Assembly (NCBI RefSeq): GCF_014066305.1 | Contig: NW_023501044.1 | Location: 1,070,001-1,134,000 of the forward strand | DNA length: 64,000 bases | Direction: 5' to 3' | DNA from: Letharia columbiana | Taxonomy: Eukaryota > Ascomycota > Lecanoromycetes > Lecanorales > Parmeliaceae | In this document: positions 12,801 to 26,058 of the stretch, piece after piece | Layout of the letters: every line of letters begins with the position of its first letter | Position numbering within the stretch: position 1 is the stretch's first letter | Program-made: the position numbers and the translations under genes | The notes under the pieces: generated by a model | Told to the model about the DNA's origin: nothing | Seen by the model: only the letters and a program-made list of their open reading frames with translations | Database searches by the model: none

Positions 12801-15029
12801 GACGAGCGTATATTCGTTAAATTATATTTACTTCTAGAATTTTCTAATTTCTAAGTCTTAATAAATAGGTTAATAATCGCTATTAGATTTAAACTAATTC
12901 TATATAATCTATACTATCTTTATTTATTACTATATTTATTATTTTTTATTATTAATATTAAAAAGAAAGTAAGATTTATTACTATCTTTATATTAAAATA
13001 TACTTATTAATATCTTATACTAAGTATCGTTAATTAAGAAAGTTAAGTTTACGCTAAATAAAGATCTAATTAATATCTTAAGATTAAGATATTTAAAGAG
13101 AAATTAAAAGAGATATATAAATAAATAAAATATTAGAAATAAAATAAGATTAATATTTAATATATAAATTCTATCTTCTCGCTATAATAGAAACTTATAT
13201 CGCTTTAATAACTTATATCGCTTTAATAATATATCGCTATATTATTCTTCAATATTTTAAATTAAAGATTAATTCTTTCTAATTAGCGTTATAATTAGTA
13301 ATTATATATTTAAAAGTATATAATAACGCTAATATAGAATTAATATTTAATTTTATTAATTTAAAACTCTAATTAGTCTAGCTATTAACGCTTTTCTACT
13401 TAATATAATATATACTTTATTTACTTTAATATTAATACTTATTTATTACTATATTATTTTAATTATTAGAATTAGAAATTATATTTATTTAATTAATATT
13501 CTAATCGCTAGCTATATTAATAAAAGCGTATATTAATATCTTAAAACTATTAAATTTATTTTATTAGATATTAATATAGAATTAAAATCTAATTTAAACG
13601 CTTTAATAATTTAATTAGCTAAACTAATTATTATCTAAATCTTTTATATATAAAAATTAAATCTTTTATCGCGCTAAGATTATTTTTAAATATTAATATC
13701 TTTCTTATTAATATAACTCTCTTTTATTTAAGTAATATTATAATATCTTTTACTTAAGCGTTAAAATATTAAAATATTATATTCTTCGCTTTTAATTAGA
13801 GCGATATCGTCTTTAAGTCGATATCTTTAATCTTATAAAAATAATAATTAATTCGTTATAGACGAAGGCGAAAAAGAAATAATATCTTCTTCTATCTTTA
13901 TAATAGAAGAAGAGAAGAAAAGTAAGTAAATTAATTATAAGCTATACGCGACTTAATATCTAAGAATAACAAATTAATAAAGTTATAATATTAAAATAAA
14001 GAGCTCTTCTTATAACTAATAAATATAAGATTAAATAGAAATTAATTAAATTAATAAGATTATCTTTAATAGATATATCGCGTATATAAAGAATATCGAA
14101 ATATACGAAATATATATGAAATATAAGAGGGGGCGTATATATATAGCTATAAATATCTAAAGTATATTTAAAATATAGAAAGAAGCGCTTATATATAGCT
14201 CTACGATATATATTAATAAAAAAGAAATTAATCTCTTTTTCTAATTAGCTTTCTAATTAATATTTAAACTTAATCTATCTTTAAATAGTATTTTATTCTA
14301 ATAAGATTTTAGTTATATAATATTAGTTAGCTCGATAATAAATACTTAATATTATTCTTTTCTAATTTACTCTCTTCTTTCTTAAAAATTCTTTTTATTA
14401 TTATAATATTTATATTATAATACACTTATTTATTATAATACTATCTATATCTAAAGAAAATAAAATTATTTTCTCTATATTCTATAGTTAAATTAAATTA
14501 ATAATATTATTTTTATAAAGTAAGTATATATCTAATAGCGCTATATCTCTTAATATAATAATTAATTATAATATTAATTATAATTTATTAATATATAGTA
14601 TTATTATCTATTAAAGTTATTAACTCGATAATCGCGAAAAGCTTAGAAAATTATTAATAATTTATTAACTATTAATTTAGACTTATTTAAATTATCAAAG
14701 TAAAGTAAAGATAAGACTTCGCGAAGGCGAAGATTAGAAGATTATACGCGAAGTTTAAAAAGTATAACTATAAATAAGAAAAGTGCGTAATTATATTAAT
14801 TATATATATCTAAATTAAATAGTAAATTAATTATATACGTTAATTATATTATTACTAATTAGACTTAAAAGTTTATATATTAAAGAAAATTCGCGAATAG
14901 TAGAGATTAACGAATTTAATTATTTTTTAAATTATATTTACTTAAATAATAAAGAAGATCTTAATTTATATAAGCTTTAAAATCGATTAATTCGCTTCGA
15001 ATTTAAATCTCTATATTATAAATACTTTA
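9837..15029. other. RIP-degraded DNA, no gene recognised
   Basis: 5.2 kb of A/T-saturated sequence with stops in all frames and almost no ATG. It is presumably the remains of one or more transposons. I tried reading parts of both strands and found no transposase or reverse transcriptase motif I could defend. Less-altered patches such as GACGAAGGCGAAAAAG (13861) and CTTCGCGAAGGCGAAG (14709) are too short to identify. Confidence 0.6.
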
Positions 15030-15504
15030 AGAAGCTATAAAGATAAAATTAGCGAGTAATTTTAATAATATAACTTACTCTTTAATAATTATAAATAAAG
15101 AAAATTACTAACTAATATCTAGCGACTTAATTATATATATTTTATATAAAAAGAATTACTTTATAATTAAAAGATATATAGCTTTTTAGATAATTATAAT
15201 AAGATATAAGTTTATAAATAATAATATAGTATTATTAAAGTCTAGACGTAGTTTTTATAAAAAGAAAATATATAATAAATAAAAGAAAAACTATTCTAAG
15301 TTAAGAATAAGATATTCTAATTATTATTCTACTTATTACGCTTAATTAATAATATTTAACTATTATACTTAATCTAATAACTTTATATATTTTATATTTA
15401 TAGAATAAAACTTCTTAAATCGATTTAAATATAGATATATATTTATAAAAATACTACTACTTTAATAAAAGAGGCTTCTTATTCTAAAATCTATATTAAA
15501 TTAA
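15030..15504. repeat. Repeat module R, copy 1
   Basis: This ~475-bp segment recurs at 34780-35930, with a 641-bp Helitron-like insertion in the second copy. Shared landmarks are TTAGCGAGTAATTTTAAT, CTAATATCTAGCG, TTAAAGTCTAGA and TAAAAGAGGCTTCTTATTC. Both copies run directly into the same ~95-bp tandem array. The coding content is not recognised. This copy carries the uninterrupted (empty) version of the insertion site near 15215. Confidence 0.7.
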
Positions 15505-16170
15505 AGATTATATTCCTATACGTCTAATAGCTTTAATTTCTATAGTTACTATTAATATCGCGATTAAATTTATATAATAATAGTACGTCTTTCTTATTAG
15601 CGAGTATCTCTATATTTAATAGCTTTAATTTCTATAATTATTATTAATATCGCGATTAAATTCTTATAGTAATAATACACCTTTCTTATTAGCGAGTATA
15701 TCTCTATATTCGATAGCTTTAGTTTTTATAATTATTATTAATATCGCGATTAAATTCATATAGTAATAGTACGTCTTTCTTATTAGCGAGTATTTCTATA
15801 TTTGATAGCTTTAATTTTTATAATTATTATTAATATCGCGACTAAATTCATATAGTAATAGTATACCTTTCTTATTAAGCTAAGTATTTCTATATTCGAT
15901 AGCTTTAGTTTCTATAATTATTATTATCGTATAGTAATAGTAGTCTTTCTTATTAATATTTATATTCTTTTTTTTTTATTACGATAGCTTTATTTTTTAA
16001 TAGCTTTATTATTAATATTATATTTATTAATATCGCGATTAAATTCATATAGTAATAGTATATCTTTCTTATTAGCGAGTATCTCTATATTCGATAGCTT
16101 TTAGTTTTTATAATTACTATTAATATCGCGATTAAATTCGTATAGTAATAATATATCTTTCTTATTAGCG
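15505..16170. repeat. Tandem array, ~95-bp unit, about 6-7 copies
   Basis: Units start with CTATATTYGATAGCTTTA and contain ATTAATATCGCGATTAAA and TCTTTCTTATTAGCGAGTAT. Starts are seen near 15512, 15607, 15701, 15793, 15888 and 16087, with a damaged unit between the last two. A shorter version of the array lies at 35919-36060 and 36665-36760. Confidence 0.8.
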
Positions 16171-19100
16171 AGTATATTAATAATCGTAAATAGCTAAAAT
16201 ATAATAGAAAATAGTAGGCAACTCTTAGTAATATTCGATTTTAAATCTATAGCTTCTTTATCTCGTCTAAGAGTAAAGATATTTATATCTAGAATTTAAA
16301 GTAAGTATATTCTAATATATAGTTATTAAATATCTAGATATAAATCTTCTAGTTAAAAGATTAGTTTCTTTAGAGTTAACTAGTATAATTATAATAATAA
16401 TTAGAAGTATAATTATTATATTATATAGCGTAATTTAATAGATTAAATTTAATAGACTTCGCTAGTATAACGCTAGATAGATTTTAAAATATTAAAACTA
16501 TAAGTAGAAATTCTCTCTTTCTTTCTTTCTTAATATCTTAAATATTTTCTCTTATCGATATTTTATATTATAATTATTTTATCTTATTCATCTTAATCTA
16601 ATTTAATAATAATATATTATTAATAATTATTAATTTCGATAGCGATTTTATTATATTATTATTATATAGAGATAGCGATATCGATTTATATATTAAGTCG
16701 ATCTATTTAAAAGATAATATAAATCTTAATAATCTTCTTAACGATATAAATAATTAGTCGAATAATTATCTTATTTAATCTTTATATTAAAGCTTTAAAG
16801 TTAAAAGAAAATCTCTAAAGTCTTCTAGTCGTAAAAAGATAATCGCGAAAAAAATCGAATAAGATAAGTCTTTAGTTATTCGCGCTTTCGATATAAAGAT
16901 CATAAGAAAGAGTATATCGAGGTCTTTACTTATAAAGACTAAAAATCGATATTAAAAGTAAGAAAGTAAGTATAGTAATATAATATATTAATAAGTAATA
17001 TATATATATAATTAATAATATTTTAGCTATTACTTTATACGAGAGATTAAAAGATATTAGAAATTAACTAATTTACTTCTTTTTAAAAAGACCTTTCATC
17101 TATATAATATAAGAGATTATTAATATAATATTATTATCTTATTATACTATACGAATTTAGACTTCTATATTAAATACGTTATAAGAAGCTATCAAAGCGA
17201 CTCTAATATCGAAATTTTATTATATATTAGCTTTCTATTAAGTTATTATTCTATTAATAAATTATATAGTTAATAATCTCTACGCTATTTATAATAAAAG
17301 AGTTATATTAATAATTAAGAATATAAAGCTTATATAAATAATATATTAATATATAATAAAGAGAAAGTATATAAATAATAAGAATAAGATAGTTAAAAGT
17401 ACTTTACTTAGATAGAAGAGGGTTAAGATACTTAATATAGAATAGAATTCTAATTATCTTTCTAATTATCGAAAAATATATAAATTTATTCTTCTAATAA
17501 TAATCTCTTTATATTCTCTTTATTAGCGAGAACTTCTTATTTAAATAAATATATAGCTAATAATTTTAATACGAAATATAAGATCTTAAATTCTTAAATT
17601 TTAAAGTATTATAAGTTAAATAATAGTTATAAACGATCTTAATATAAATTAGATTAGAAGTAAGAATCTAAATATAATCTATATTATTAATAAGAAGATT
17701 ACTAAAAAAGAGATAATACTTAGTATTAATCTATATAAATAGAATATAGTTAAACTATAAAACGCGCTTATAGATCAAATAAGAATTCGAATAATTTATA
17801 AATATAGATTTTTTCTATAAAAGCTTATTAAGATAATCTACGAGAGTATAAAATTTCTATTATCTCTATATTCTTATATCGTTAATAGCTTTATCTATAA
17901 AGATATTTAATAAAATAAAAATATCGAGATTAAAGATTAATCGATAAATATTTCTTTCTAATTTATAAAAGTACGCTTTAAAATCTTAATTAAATATTAG
18001 AAATTAGAAATTTATACTTAATTACTATAAAGTATTATTTTAGCTCTACGCGAAGTCTAAGATTTAAGATCTAGATTATAAAATTAACTACATCTATTAC
18101 GCGTATAAGAGAGAAGAAGAAATATTAAATATAAGTAAGTAAAGGGACGCTTAAGGCGTAATAATAATTACTTTAATAAAGAGTCTTAAGCGATAATATT
18201 AATTACGTATATATATCGAGAGTATAAAATAAGATCTTAAATTCTTAAATTTTATAGTATTATAAGTTAAATAATAGTTATAAACGAACTTAATATAAAT
18301 TAAATTAGAAGTAAGAATTTAATATAATAGTAGAAATTTAAGATATTATTTATAAGATTAAAGAAGAAAAAGTTAAAAAGTTAAGAAAGAAAGATAAGAG
18401 TAAATTTAATAGAAATATTAAAGCTAATAAGAAGAAAGATTTAAAGAAAAACATATATTTAACGAATATAAATATCTAAGATATAAATCTTAATCGAGAA
18501 GTATTATTTATTTCTAGATATATCTATAAATAGAAAGTACTTATCGTAAAAAAGATATTATAATTAAAAAGAATTATATCTTAAAATCGATTATAACTCT
18601 TAATAGAAATATTAAAGGGGCTTATAAGATAGATAGCGTAAACGACTAAAAACTTAATAATATAAAGTTATCGCTTCGCTATTATTAAGTATAAGAAATA
18701 GCTTTTATAAAGAATTAAGAGATTAACGATAAAGAGCTATTAGATAATATATTAGTAAGTCTACTATCTCTTAATTATCTTAAAAAAGATTTATAGACTC
18801 TAAGAATTAGCGTTCGATATAAGAAGAAAAGAATTTATATTATAAAATTCTAAGTATCTTTCTAATTAATAGATAGCGAAATCTATTATAATCTCTTCTT
18901 TTAAGCTCTTATATCTAAGTATTTATATCTTAATAATAAGAATAAAAAGCGATTTAAAATCTTATTATTATAGTTATTAGCTATTATTTAAAAGATCTCT
19001 TTTATCTCTATTGTTATCTTTATCTAACTTTTATTTATTTAGCGTATAATTATAATTCTTTAATTATTATTTAGTCGAGTCTAATAAATCTAGAAAATTA

Positions 19101-20734
19101 TTATTATTTATATTAAATTACTATACTATTAAATTCCTTTATACTACGCGCTTAATCTTATTAAAATAAATATATAAAGATAGTAAATCGAATTTTAATT
19201 AATTAGTCTAGATGATTTTTAGTATACTTTTATTAAAGAGAGAGTAATAAATAAAAAGAATATTTACTATAGAATTCGTTTATATATAATTATATATTTT
19301 TTTAATCTAAAAATTATAAGTTAATAATTTTATATACGCGAGAAATAATAATAGTATATCTTATAATCGATTTTAGAAGAATAGTTCTATATCGTAAAAC
19401 CTCTATACTTATATATCTTAATTATATAATAAGATTTATAGTTATAAGAGTTAATATATATTATTTTCGCTTATAAAGACTAATAAGCTCTCTATTAAAA
19501 CTTTTTAAATTATTATAAAGATAAGAAGTAATCTCTATTTATAAGATTATTTAATTATATTAAATAATCTAATTAATAACTTTAAGTTATTATCTAATAA
19601 TATACTTATCTCTTATTCTTTCTCTTTTTTTATTTATCTTAAAATTACGAGATAGATAAAATTATTTAATATTTTCTTCTCTATTAAATCTTTTTATTAT
19701 AAGATTATACTCTTATTATTATTAATAACACTTTTTTATTTTTAATTATTTAGACTTAATTATATAGCTAATATAGATATATACTTTCCCTTTAAAATAT
19801 TAAATAAAAAAATTATATATATTAATATCTAATAATACTATAATATAGTCGATCTTATTATTTATAAAAGTATATATCTTTAATCTCTTATAATATCTTT
19901 TTCTACTTCTCTAAACTTACGCTTTTAAATCTATCTATATTTTTAACTTTATCTCTTATAATTAATATTATATTAAGATTAATATTATATACTTTTTATA
20001 AGCGAGCTTTAAGTAAATTATATACTTCGAGAGCTATTATATATTAATAAGATTTAATAATATAAGAATTCTAAGAGAGCTCTTCTATCGCTTTACGCTT
20101 ATAATTTTTAATATTAATTAAATAATTATAAGATCTTAATAGCGATAAAAATAAGAAGAATTTAATTAAAAGATTATTATCGCGAAGTATTCGCTAAAGA
20201 TTATTTATATCATCTACTTCTATATATATAATTAAAATTATAAATTTAATTTCACTTTATAATAATAGAGAATCTTATCTTTTACTTTTAATAATAGATT
20301 ATTTATAATTCTATTATTATTTATCTTCTCGCTATATAAAATTACTATTACGTTAATTTTATAATATATATATTTACTAGATCTATAAACGATAGTATTT
20401 AAAAGATACTTTATAAGAAGAAAATAAAATATAACTTCTAAGTATCTTTCTAATTATCTTTCTAATTATTATAATATTATAATAAATAAAAAAAAAAAAA
20501 AAAAAAAGAAAGAAGTAGTATATAAAAAGCTTATCGTTCTTATTTTAATTTATAGCGCTCGCGTAAAACTTAAGATAATAATTAATATTATAAAATTATA
20601 AGATTTTTAGATAAAGAAGAATAAAATAGATATAATAAAAAACTTAAAGAAGAATTTAAAGTTTAAATTTAAAGAAAAGTTTATAAGTTTAATTATACGC
20701 TAATAAGTTAGTTAGTAATTAATAATTAATTCTA
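16171..20734. other. RIP-degraded DNA with an internal direct repeat and a poly-A tract
   Basis: 4.6 kb without surviving genes. A ~91-bp direct repeat occurs at 17577-17667 and 18228-18318 (AGATCTTAAATTCTTAAATT ... TTATAAACGA ... GTAAGAAT), 651 bp apart. A run of 20 A lies at 20488-20507. Parts of the plus strand at 16700-17600 read as long stop-interrupted frames, but I could not assign a family. Confidence 0.6.
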
Positions 20735-21202
20735 TTAATATATATAATAGAATAAAATAGAATTAAGCTTAAAAATCTTAAATTTATATATATAGTTAAT
20801 TATAAATTTAGAGTTACTACGCTCTTTAATTAGATTAACTAAATTATCGCGAATAAATAAATTAATATTTATAATTATAAAAAAAATATAGTCGAATAGC
20901 TCTAATTAAAAAATAGATATATATTATTTAATTTTAGAATAACTTTTTTATTTTCTATTAAAATTTTAAGATTTCTTTCTAAAATTATAGAACGAAATAA
21001 GAACTTTTAGATAAAAAAAGAATTTCTAAATTTAATCTAATAATTATTAAAGCGTAAGAAATTTAAATATCGCTTATTAAAGTTCGCTCGATAGCCGAAT
21101 AGCCCGCTTATTAAAGTTCGCTTATTAAAGATCGCTTATCTATTTACTCGATAGTCTTAATTAAAAAAATAATTATAAATTTAATTTATAGGCCTTTACT
21201 CG
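20735..21202 (+). mobile_element. Short Helitron-like element S2 (468 bp, single-unit form)
   Basis: The 5' end TTAATATATATAATAG follows an A. The 3' end has the degraded palindrome TATAAATTTAATTTATA and then GGCCTTTACTCG, followed by T. One copy of the internal ~175-bp unit (TTTTAGAATAAC ... AAGAATTTCTAAATTTA ... AAATATCGCTTATTAAAG) is present. There is no coding capacity. Confidence 0.75.
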
Positions 21203-21204
21203 TA

Positions 21205-22035
21205 AAAAATATAATATCTTATAGATTTTAATAGAATCTTTTATTTTTTAAGATAATAATAGAAATCTATTATTAAATATAATACTTATTAATTAAATAA
21301 GAAAATAAGATATTTAAACTATACTTATAATACTTATAATTTTATAATAATAGATTTTTTTTATAATTTAATAGAATATAATTTTTAATATAATATAATT
21401 TTCTAAAAGTATAAATTAAATACTTTATATAGTATTAATTATAAAGATAATTAGAATTCTAAGTCGAATACGAATCTAAGATTAATATAATAAATAAATA
21501 TCTAATAGATTTTAATTAAAATCTTTTATTTTCTAAGATAATAATAAGAATCTATTATATAAATATAGTATTTATTAATTAAATAAGTAAGTATAATAAA
21601 TATATTTCTATATTAAAACTATTATTATAATATAAATAAGTTTTATAATAATAACTTATTTTAATTTTTTAATATAATATAATTTTTTAGAATTATAATT
21701 TAATAATTTTATATAATATTAATTATAAAGATAATTAGAATTCTAAGTCGAGAATTAATATAATAATTAAATATATATAGACTTTAATAAAATCTTTTAT
21801 TTTTTAATATAATAATAAGAATCTATAAAAATATATAATTATTAATAATTAGATAAGAAAATATAATATATATTTATATTAAAACTATAATTATAATATA
21901 AATAATTTTATAATAATAAAAATTATTAATTCTTTAGTATAATATAAATCTTTTAAATTATAAATTAAATATATTATATAATATTAATTTTAAAGATAAC
22001 TAGAATTCGAAGTAGAATATAATCTTATAAGTAAT
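21205..22035. repeat. Three tandem units of ~275 bp
   Basis: Three diverged copies start near 21214, 21496 and 21771. Each contains AATCTTTTATTTTYTAA, ATTATTAATTAAATAAG and AAAGATAATTAGAATTC. The divergence is mostly of the C/T, G/A type expected from RIP. Confidence 0.7.
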
Positions 22036-23326
22036 ATTATAATTAAGAGTTATATTATAAATTAAAAAAGTCGATAATTTAATTATAAAGTTTTTTATTC
22101 TATTATTTATAGTAGTTTAATAATCTATCTAAACTAAACTATAAGCTTTTAATCTATCTTTATACTTATATATAGCTTAATATTATATAATTTTAGAAGT
22201 CTATATAAAAGTAGTATATTCTTAATTTATAATATTACGCGTTTATTATAAATTACTAATAATTAAATATCTATATTCTATTATTAGCGAATTTCATATA
22301 AGAATAATAAAAAGTCTTATTTAAAAAATTATTAGATAGAAAAGATTCTATCATCTTCTATATCGTCTCAATAATAGAACTTTATTAATAATACTTAATA
22401 TTATTCTTAATTTTATCTATTATATCTAACGAAATTTCTTAAATAAGTTTTTAAAATAAAGCTTTTCGAAATTAATAGCGTAGTCGATTTTTAATAATAT
22501 TTAATTTCGCGAAGGGCGATAGCTAGTAGACTATAATTAGAAAGATAATTAGAAATATATATAAGACTAAACTTACTATCTAAGATAAAATCTATATAAT
22601 TTTCTTACTTTAAATATATAATTAATAACGCTTTTTCTCTTATTTATACTCTTTTTACTTATAATAGATTTTCTAGAAGTCTTATTACTCGACTTTCTAG
22701 CTACTTTTACTACTAATAATACTTAAGATATTATTTTATCTATCGCGACCGCCGCTAAAAGTATATTAAATCTCCTCTTTCTAAGTTTCTTATTATATTT
22801 ATTTTTTTTTAATAATTTATATATAGATAGACATTCTTTAACTATTATAATTTTAATATTTTTACTATATATATTATTAAAATTTCTATTTTTATAAATA
22901 ATATCTCGAGATTAAAAGATAGTTTAATCTTAAAATAAAGTATTATTATTATCGCTAAATATATCGTTATCAAATATATATATTAACTCTTTATTCTTAT
23001 TAATATATTTTTAAGTTTATCTAATTTAGAAAGTTAGATAATTAGAATAATAATTAGAAAAGAGAAGATTATATCTAAATTCTTTTTTATTATAATAATT
23101 AGAATTATAAAAGTTATTTCTTCTTCTTCTAATCGTATTAATTACTTATATATTAAAATTAATAAACTTATATAAATTCGCTATAAAACTTATCGCTAAG
23201 ATTATAATATTACTATTCTTATTATATATTAGAAATTTTTAATCTTAAGCTTCTTTTATAGTAAAGTCTATCTCTTCTTTTTCTAATATAATTAAATTTA
23301 TTAGCGAATTACTATTTAAATCTATT
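22036..23326. other. RIP-degraded DNA, nothing recognised
   Basis: 1.3 kb of AT-saturated sequence with no gene, RNA or repeat boundary that I can support. Confidence 0.6.
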
Positions 23327-23542
23327 AATTAATTACTTTTAGAATCTTATAATTAATTACTTCTAGAACTTTCTAATTAATTATCTCTAGAACTTTCTAG
23401 CTAATTACTTCTAGAACTTTCTAATTAAATATCTCTAGAACTTTCTAATTAATTACTTTAAGAACTTTCTAATTAAATATCTTTAGAACTTTCTAATTAA
23501 TTACTTTAAGAACTTTCTAATTTATCGCTTTTAGAATCTTCT
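23327..23542. repeat. 24-bp minisatellite, 9 copies
   Basis: Nine units of exactly 24 bp follow the pattern AATTAATTACTTCTAGAACT plus TTCT, 216 bp in total. The constant multiple-of-three length suggests it once coded for an 8-residue peptide repeat in a transposon protein. RIP-type changes distinguish the units. Confidence 0.85.
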
Positions 23543-25889
23543 AGCTAATTTAATATTATTTTAGAATTAAAAAATTAGATAGCTAGTTAAGAGTTTATTA
23601 ATAAAGATTCTTAATTAAAAGTATTTATATTTATTATTATATCTTTTTAAATATAAATATAAAATAAATAGTATTCTAAAAGTAAGCGACCTAATTAATA
23701 TTCTAATTATCTTTCTAATAATTCTTTAAAAGAGAAAACGCGTATAATAAATCGAAAGCGTAAAATAAAATCTTAAAAAAGATAAATTTATCTTATAGAA
23801 TTCTTAGATCTAGATTATTAGAAGCTTAAAATAGATATTTATTATTATATAAAAGCTAGAGAAAAGTCTATTATTAATAATAATCCTTAACTATTCTAAT
23901 TAGATTATTAAATTTAAAAAAATTCGATTAAAATTCGACTTTATAATATTAAAAATTAGTATTAAATATTTTTATAAATAAGATTTTAAAAAAACGCGAA
24001 AACGCGCTAGTAAACTAGCCTATTTTTTTATTAGCGCGTTCTTAAATTTTCTTATATTTTAGTCTTTTCTAATACTTTTTCTAATTATATTATCTTTTAT
24101 AGTAATATAATTCTATTTAAATTTTCTTATTATTTCTATTATAATACTAATATACTCTTTATAATATATTCTTTAATATCTTATAATAAGCTTTTTATAC
24201 GAAAATTATCGTTATAATTATCTTAAGTAAGAGTTTAATTAAATAAGTAAATTTACGTATTTTCTATTATTTCTTAATATTATAAAAGTTAATATTATTA
24301 ATAAAGATAATAACTTTAATTCGCTCTATTATATTATCTCTAAAGAAATAAGAATATTTTAAGAGCTTAAGTAATAGTAAGATATAAAAAATAGTAGATA
24401 AATATTTTAAAAATAAGAATATAGTAAAGTCGCGCTAGTATTTAGTAAGTTTAAATATATATAAACTATTAAGAGTAATCTTAAGAAAATAAAATAATAT
24501 AAATATAATAGCGAAATCTATAGCTAAAAAAAAACTTCTAGCTTTCTTTAAATATTAAATAATTACTTCTAAAAAAAAGAAGAAAATAAAAAAGAGAATT
24601 ATCGAATATATTATATATAATTAATATACTTATTATAAATTCTAATTATTATTATAATTATTCTAATATCTTTCTAATATTATAGCTAATATTTACGCGT
24701 AATATTTTATATATTATATCAAAGATAATAAACTCTATAAATAATTAGATTTATTAGATATAATTTTAATTCTAGATTTTATTAAGAATATTAATATAAA
24801 GCGCGATAAGTAGCTCGATATAAAGAAAGAAGATAAAGATATAATTATCGATATATAGTTAAATATTATTAATTAAAAGATTAAGCGATTTAAAAATTTT
24901 TAACTTTTTTTAGAGAATATAGATTTTATAATAATATTAATAGAAAAGATATAAGTATAAAAGGTTAAAGTATTTATCGATATCTTTTTACTATAGTAAC
25001 GAGTATAGTAAACTATAATTAAATCTATTAGAAAGAAGATTAAATATCTAGGAATTTTCGAAGATATAATAAACTCTTAAAAGAATATCTATTTTTATTA
25101 CGTGGAAGTCTTATATAACTTATAAAAATTTTCTTAAAAAAGAATTATTAAAATAATATTTATTAATATAAGTTTTTTTTTATATTAATTTTAATTTTAA
25201 TATTCTAATCTATATTTAAATAGACTTATTATTTATATATTAATTTTATTTATATTAAACTTATTTATTAATTATCTTTCAATTATAAAATTTAAGAAAG
25301 TTTACTATCTTCCTCTCTTATATATATTTTTTATTAAAATAAAATATATAGTTTTTAGAAACTATATAGTATAGACGCTTAAGAATAAAAAAGAATAAAT
25401 ATTATTATTAAAACTGACTAGATAGTAATCTAAGAATTATAATATAATAAGATATAAATTTATATTTAATAAGGCGAGCGAAGAGATATAAGAGACTTTT
25501 AAGCTTATTAATATTAAATTAATATATAAGAATATCGCTAATATATTTAAGCGATCTAAGCGCCTCTATAAAAGTATAGATTATTTAGATCTAAAATCTT
25601 AATAAGTTAGTTACGTAATTCTAATTCTAGATTAAAAATAAGAATATAAGTATTTTTCGCTATTATAGTTATCTTTAAATAACGATAATTAAAAAGATAA
25701 TTAGAATTCTCTATCGCTATAAAAATATATATCGCGATTTATAATTCTTTATATAATAGATTCTTTTCTTAGCTAGATTATATTTAAAAGTTTTAAATAA
25801 TAAGATATTATTTAATACGCGATTAGATATTTATATAAAAATAAGATATAAATTTTAATCTAATTAATAGACTTAATAAAAAAATAGAA
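23543..25889. other. RIP-degraded DNA with one hairpin
   Basis: 2.3 kb without surviving genes. At 24001-24040, AACGCGCTAG and TTAGCGCGTT form a GC-rich inverted repeat with a ~20-nt loop, unusual in this AT background. Its role is unknown. Confidence 0.55.
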
Positions 25890-26058
25890 ATAAGCTCTTA
25901 AGTAGATTAGATAAAATATAATAAATAAGTAATAAGTAGTTTCTAAGTCTAATTATTATTCTAATAAGTAGATTTATATTTTAATAATATTATATAAAAA
26001 AAGTATATAAGCGTAATTTAGAGAAAGTCTAGAGTTTTACTCTTTACGCGAATTATTA
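25890..26058 (+). repeat. 3' internal end of an LTR element, upstream of LTR1
   Basis: It is similar to 30585-30751, the sequence just before LTR2 (shared: TAGATAAGATATAATA-like start, TTATATTTTAATAATATTAT, GTCTAGAGTTT, CGCGAATTATTA). Its junction with LTR1 is split by Helitron-like copy A. LTR1 therefore has 3'-internal sequence on its left, implying a tandem or recombined arrangement of two elements sharing one LTR. Confidence 0.65.

Noticed and set aside
20735..21202. Short elements considered as solo LTRs
   Set aside because: There is no target duplication, the ends are not TG...CA-like, and a 3' palindrome is conserved. The long copies carry the two ends on different sides instead of as direct repeats.
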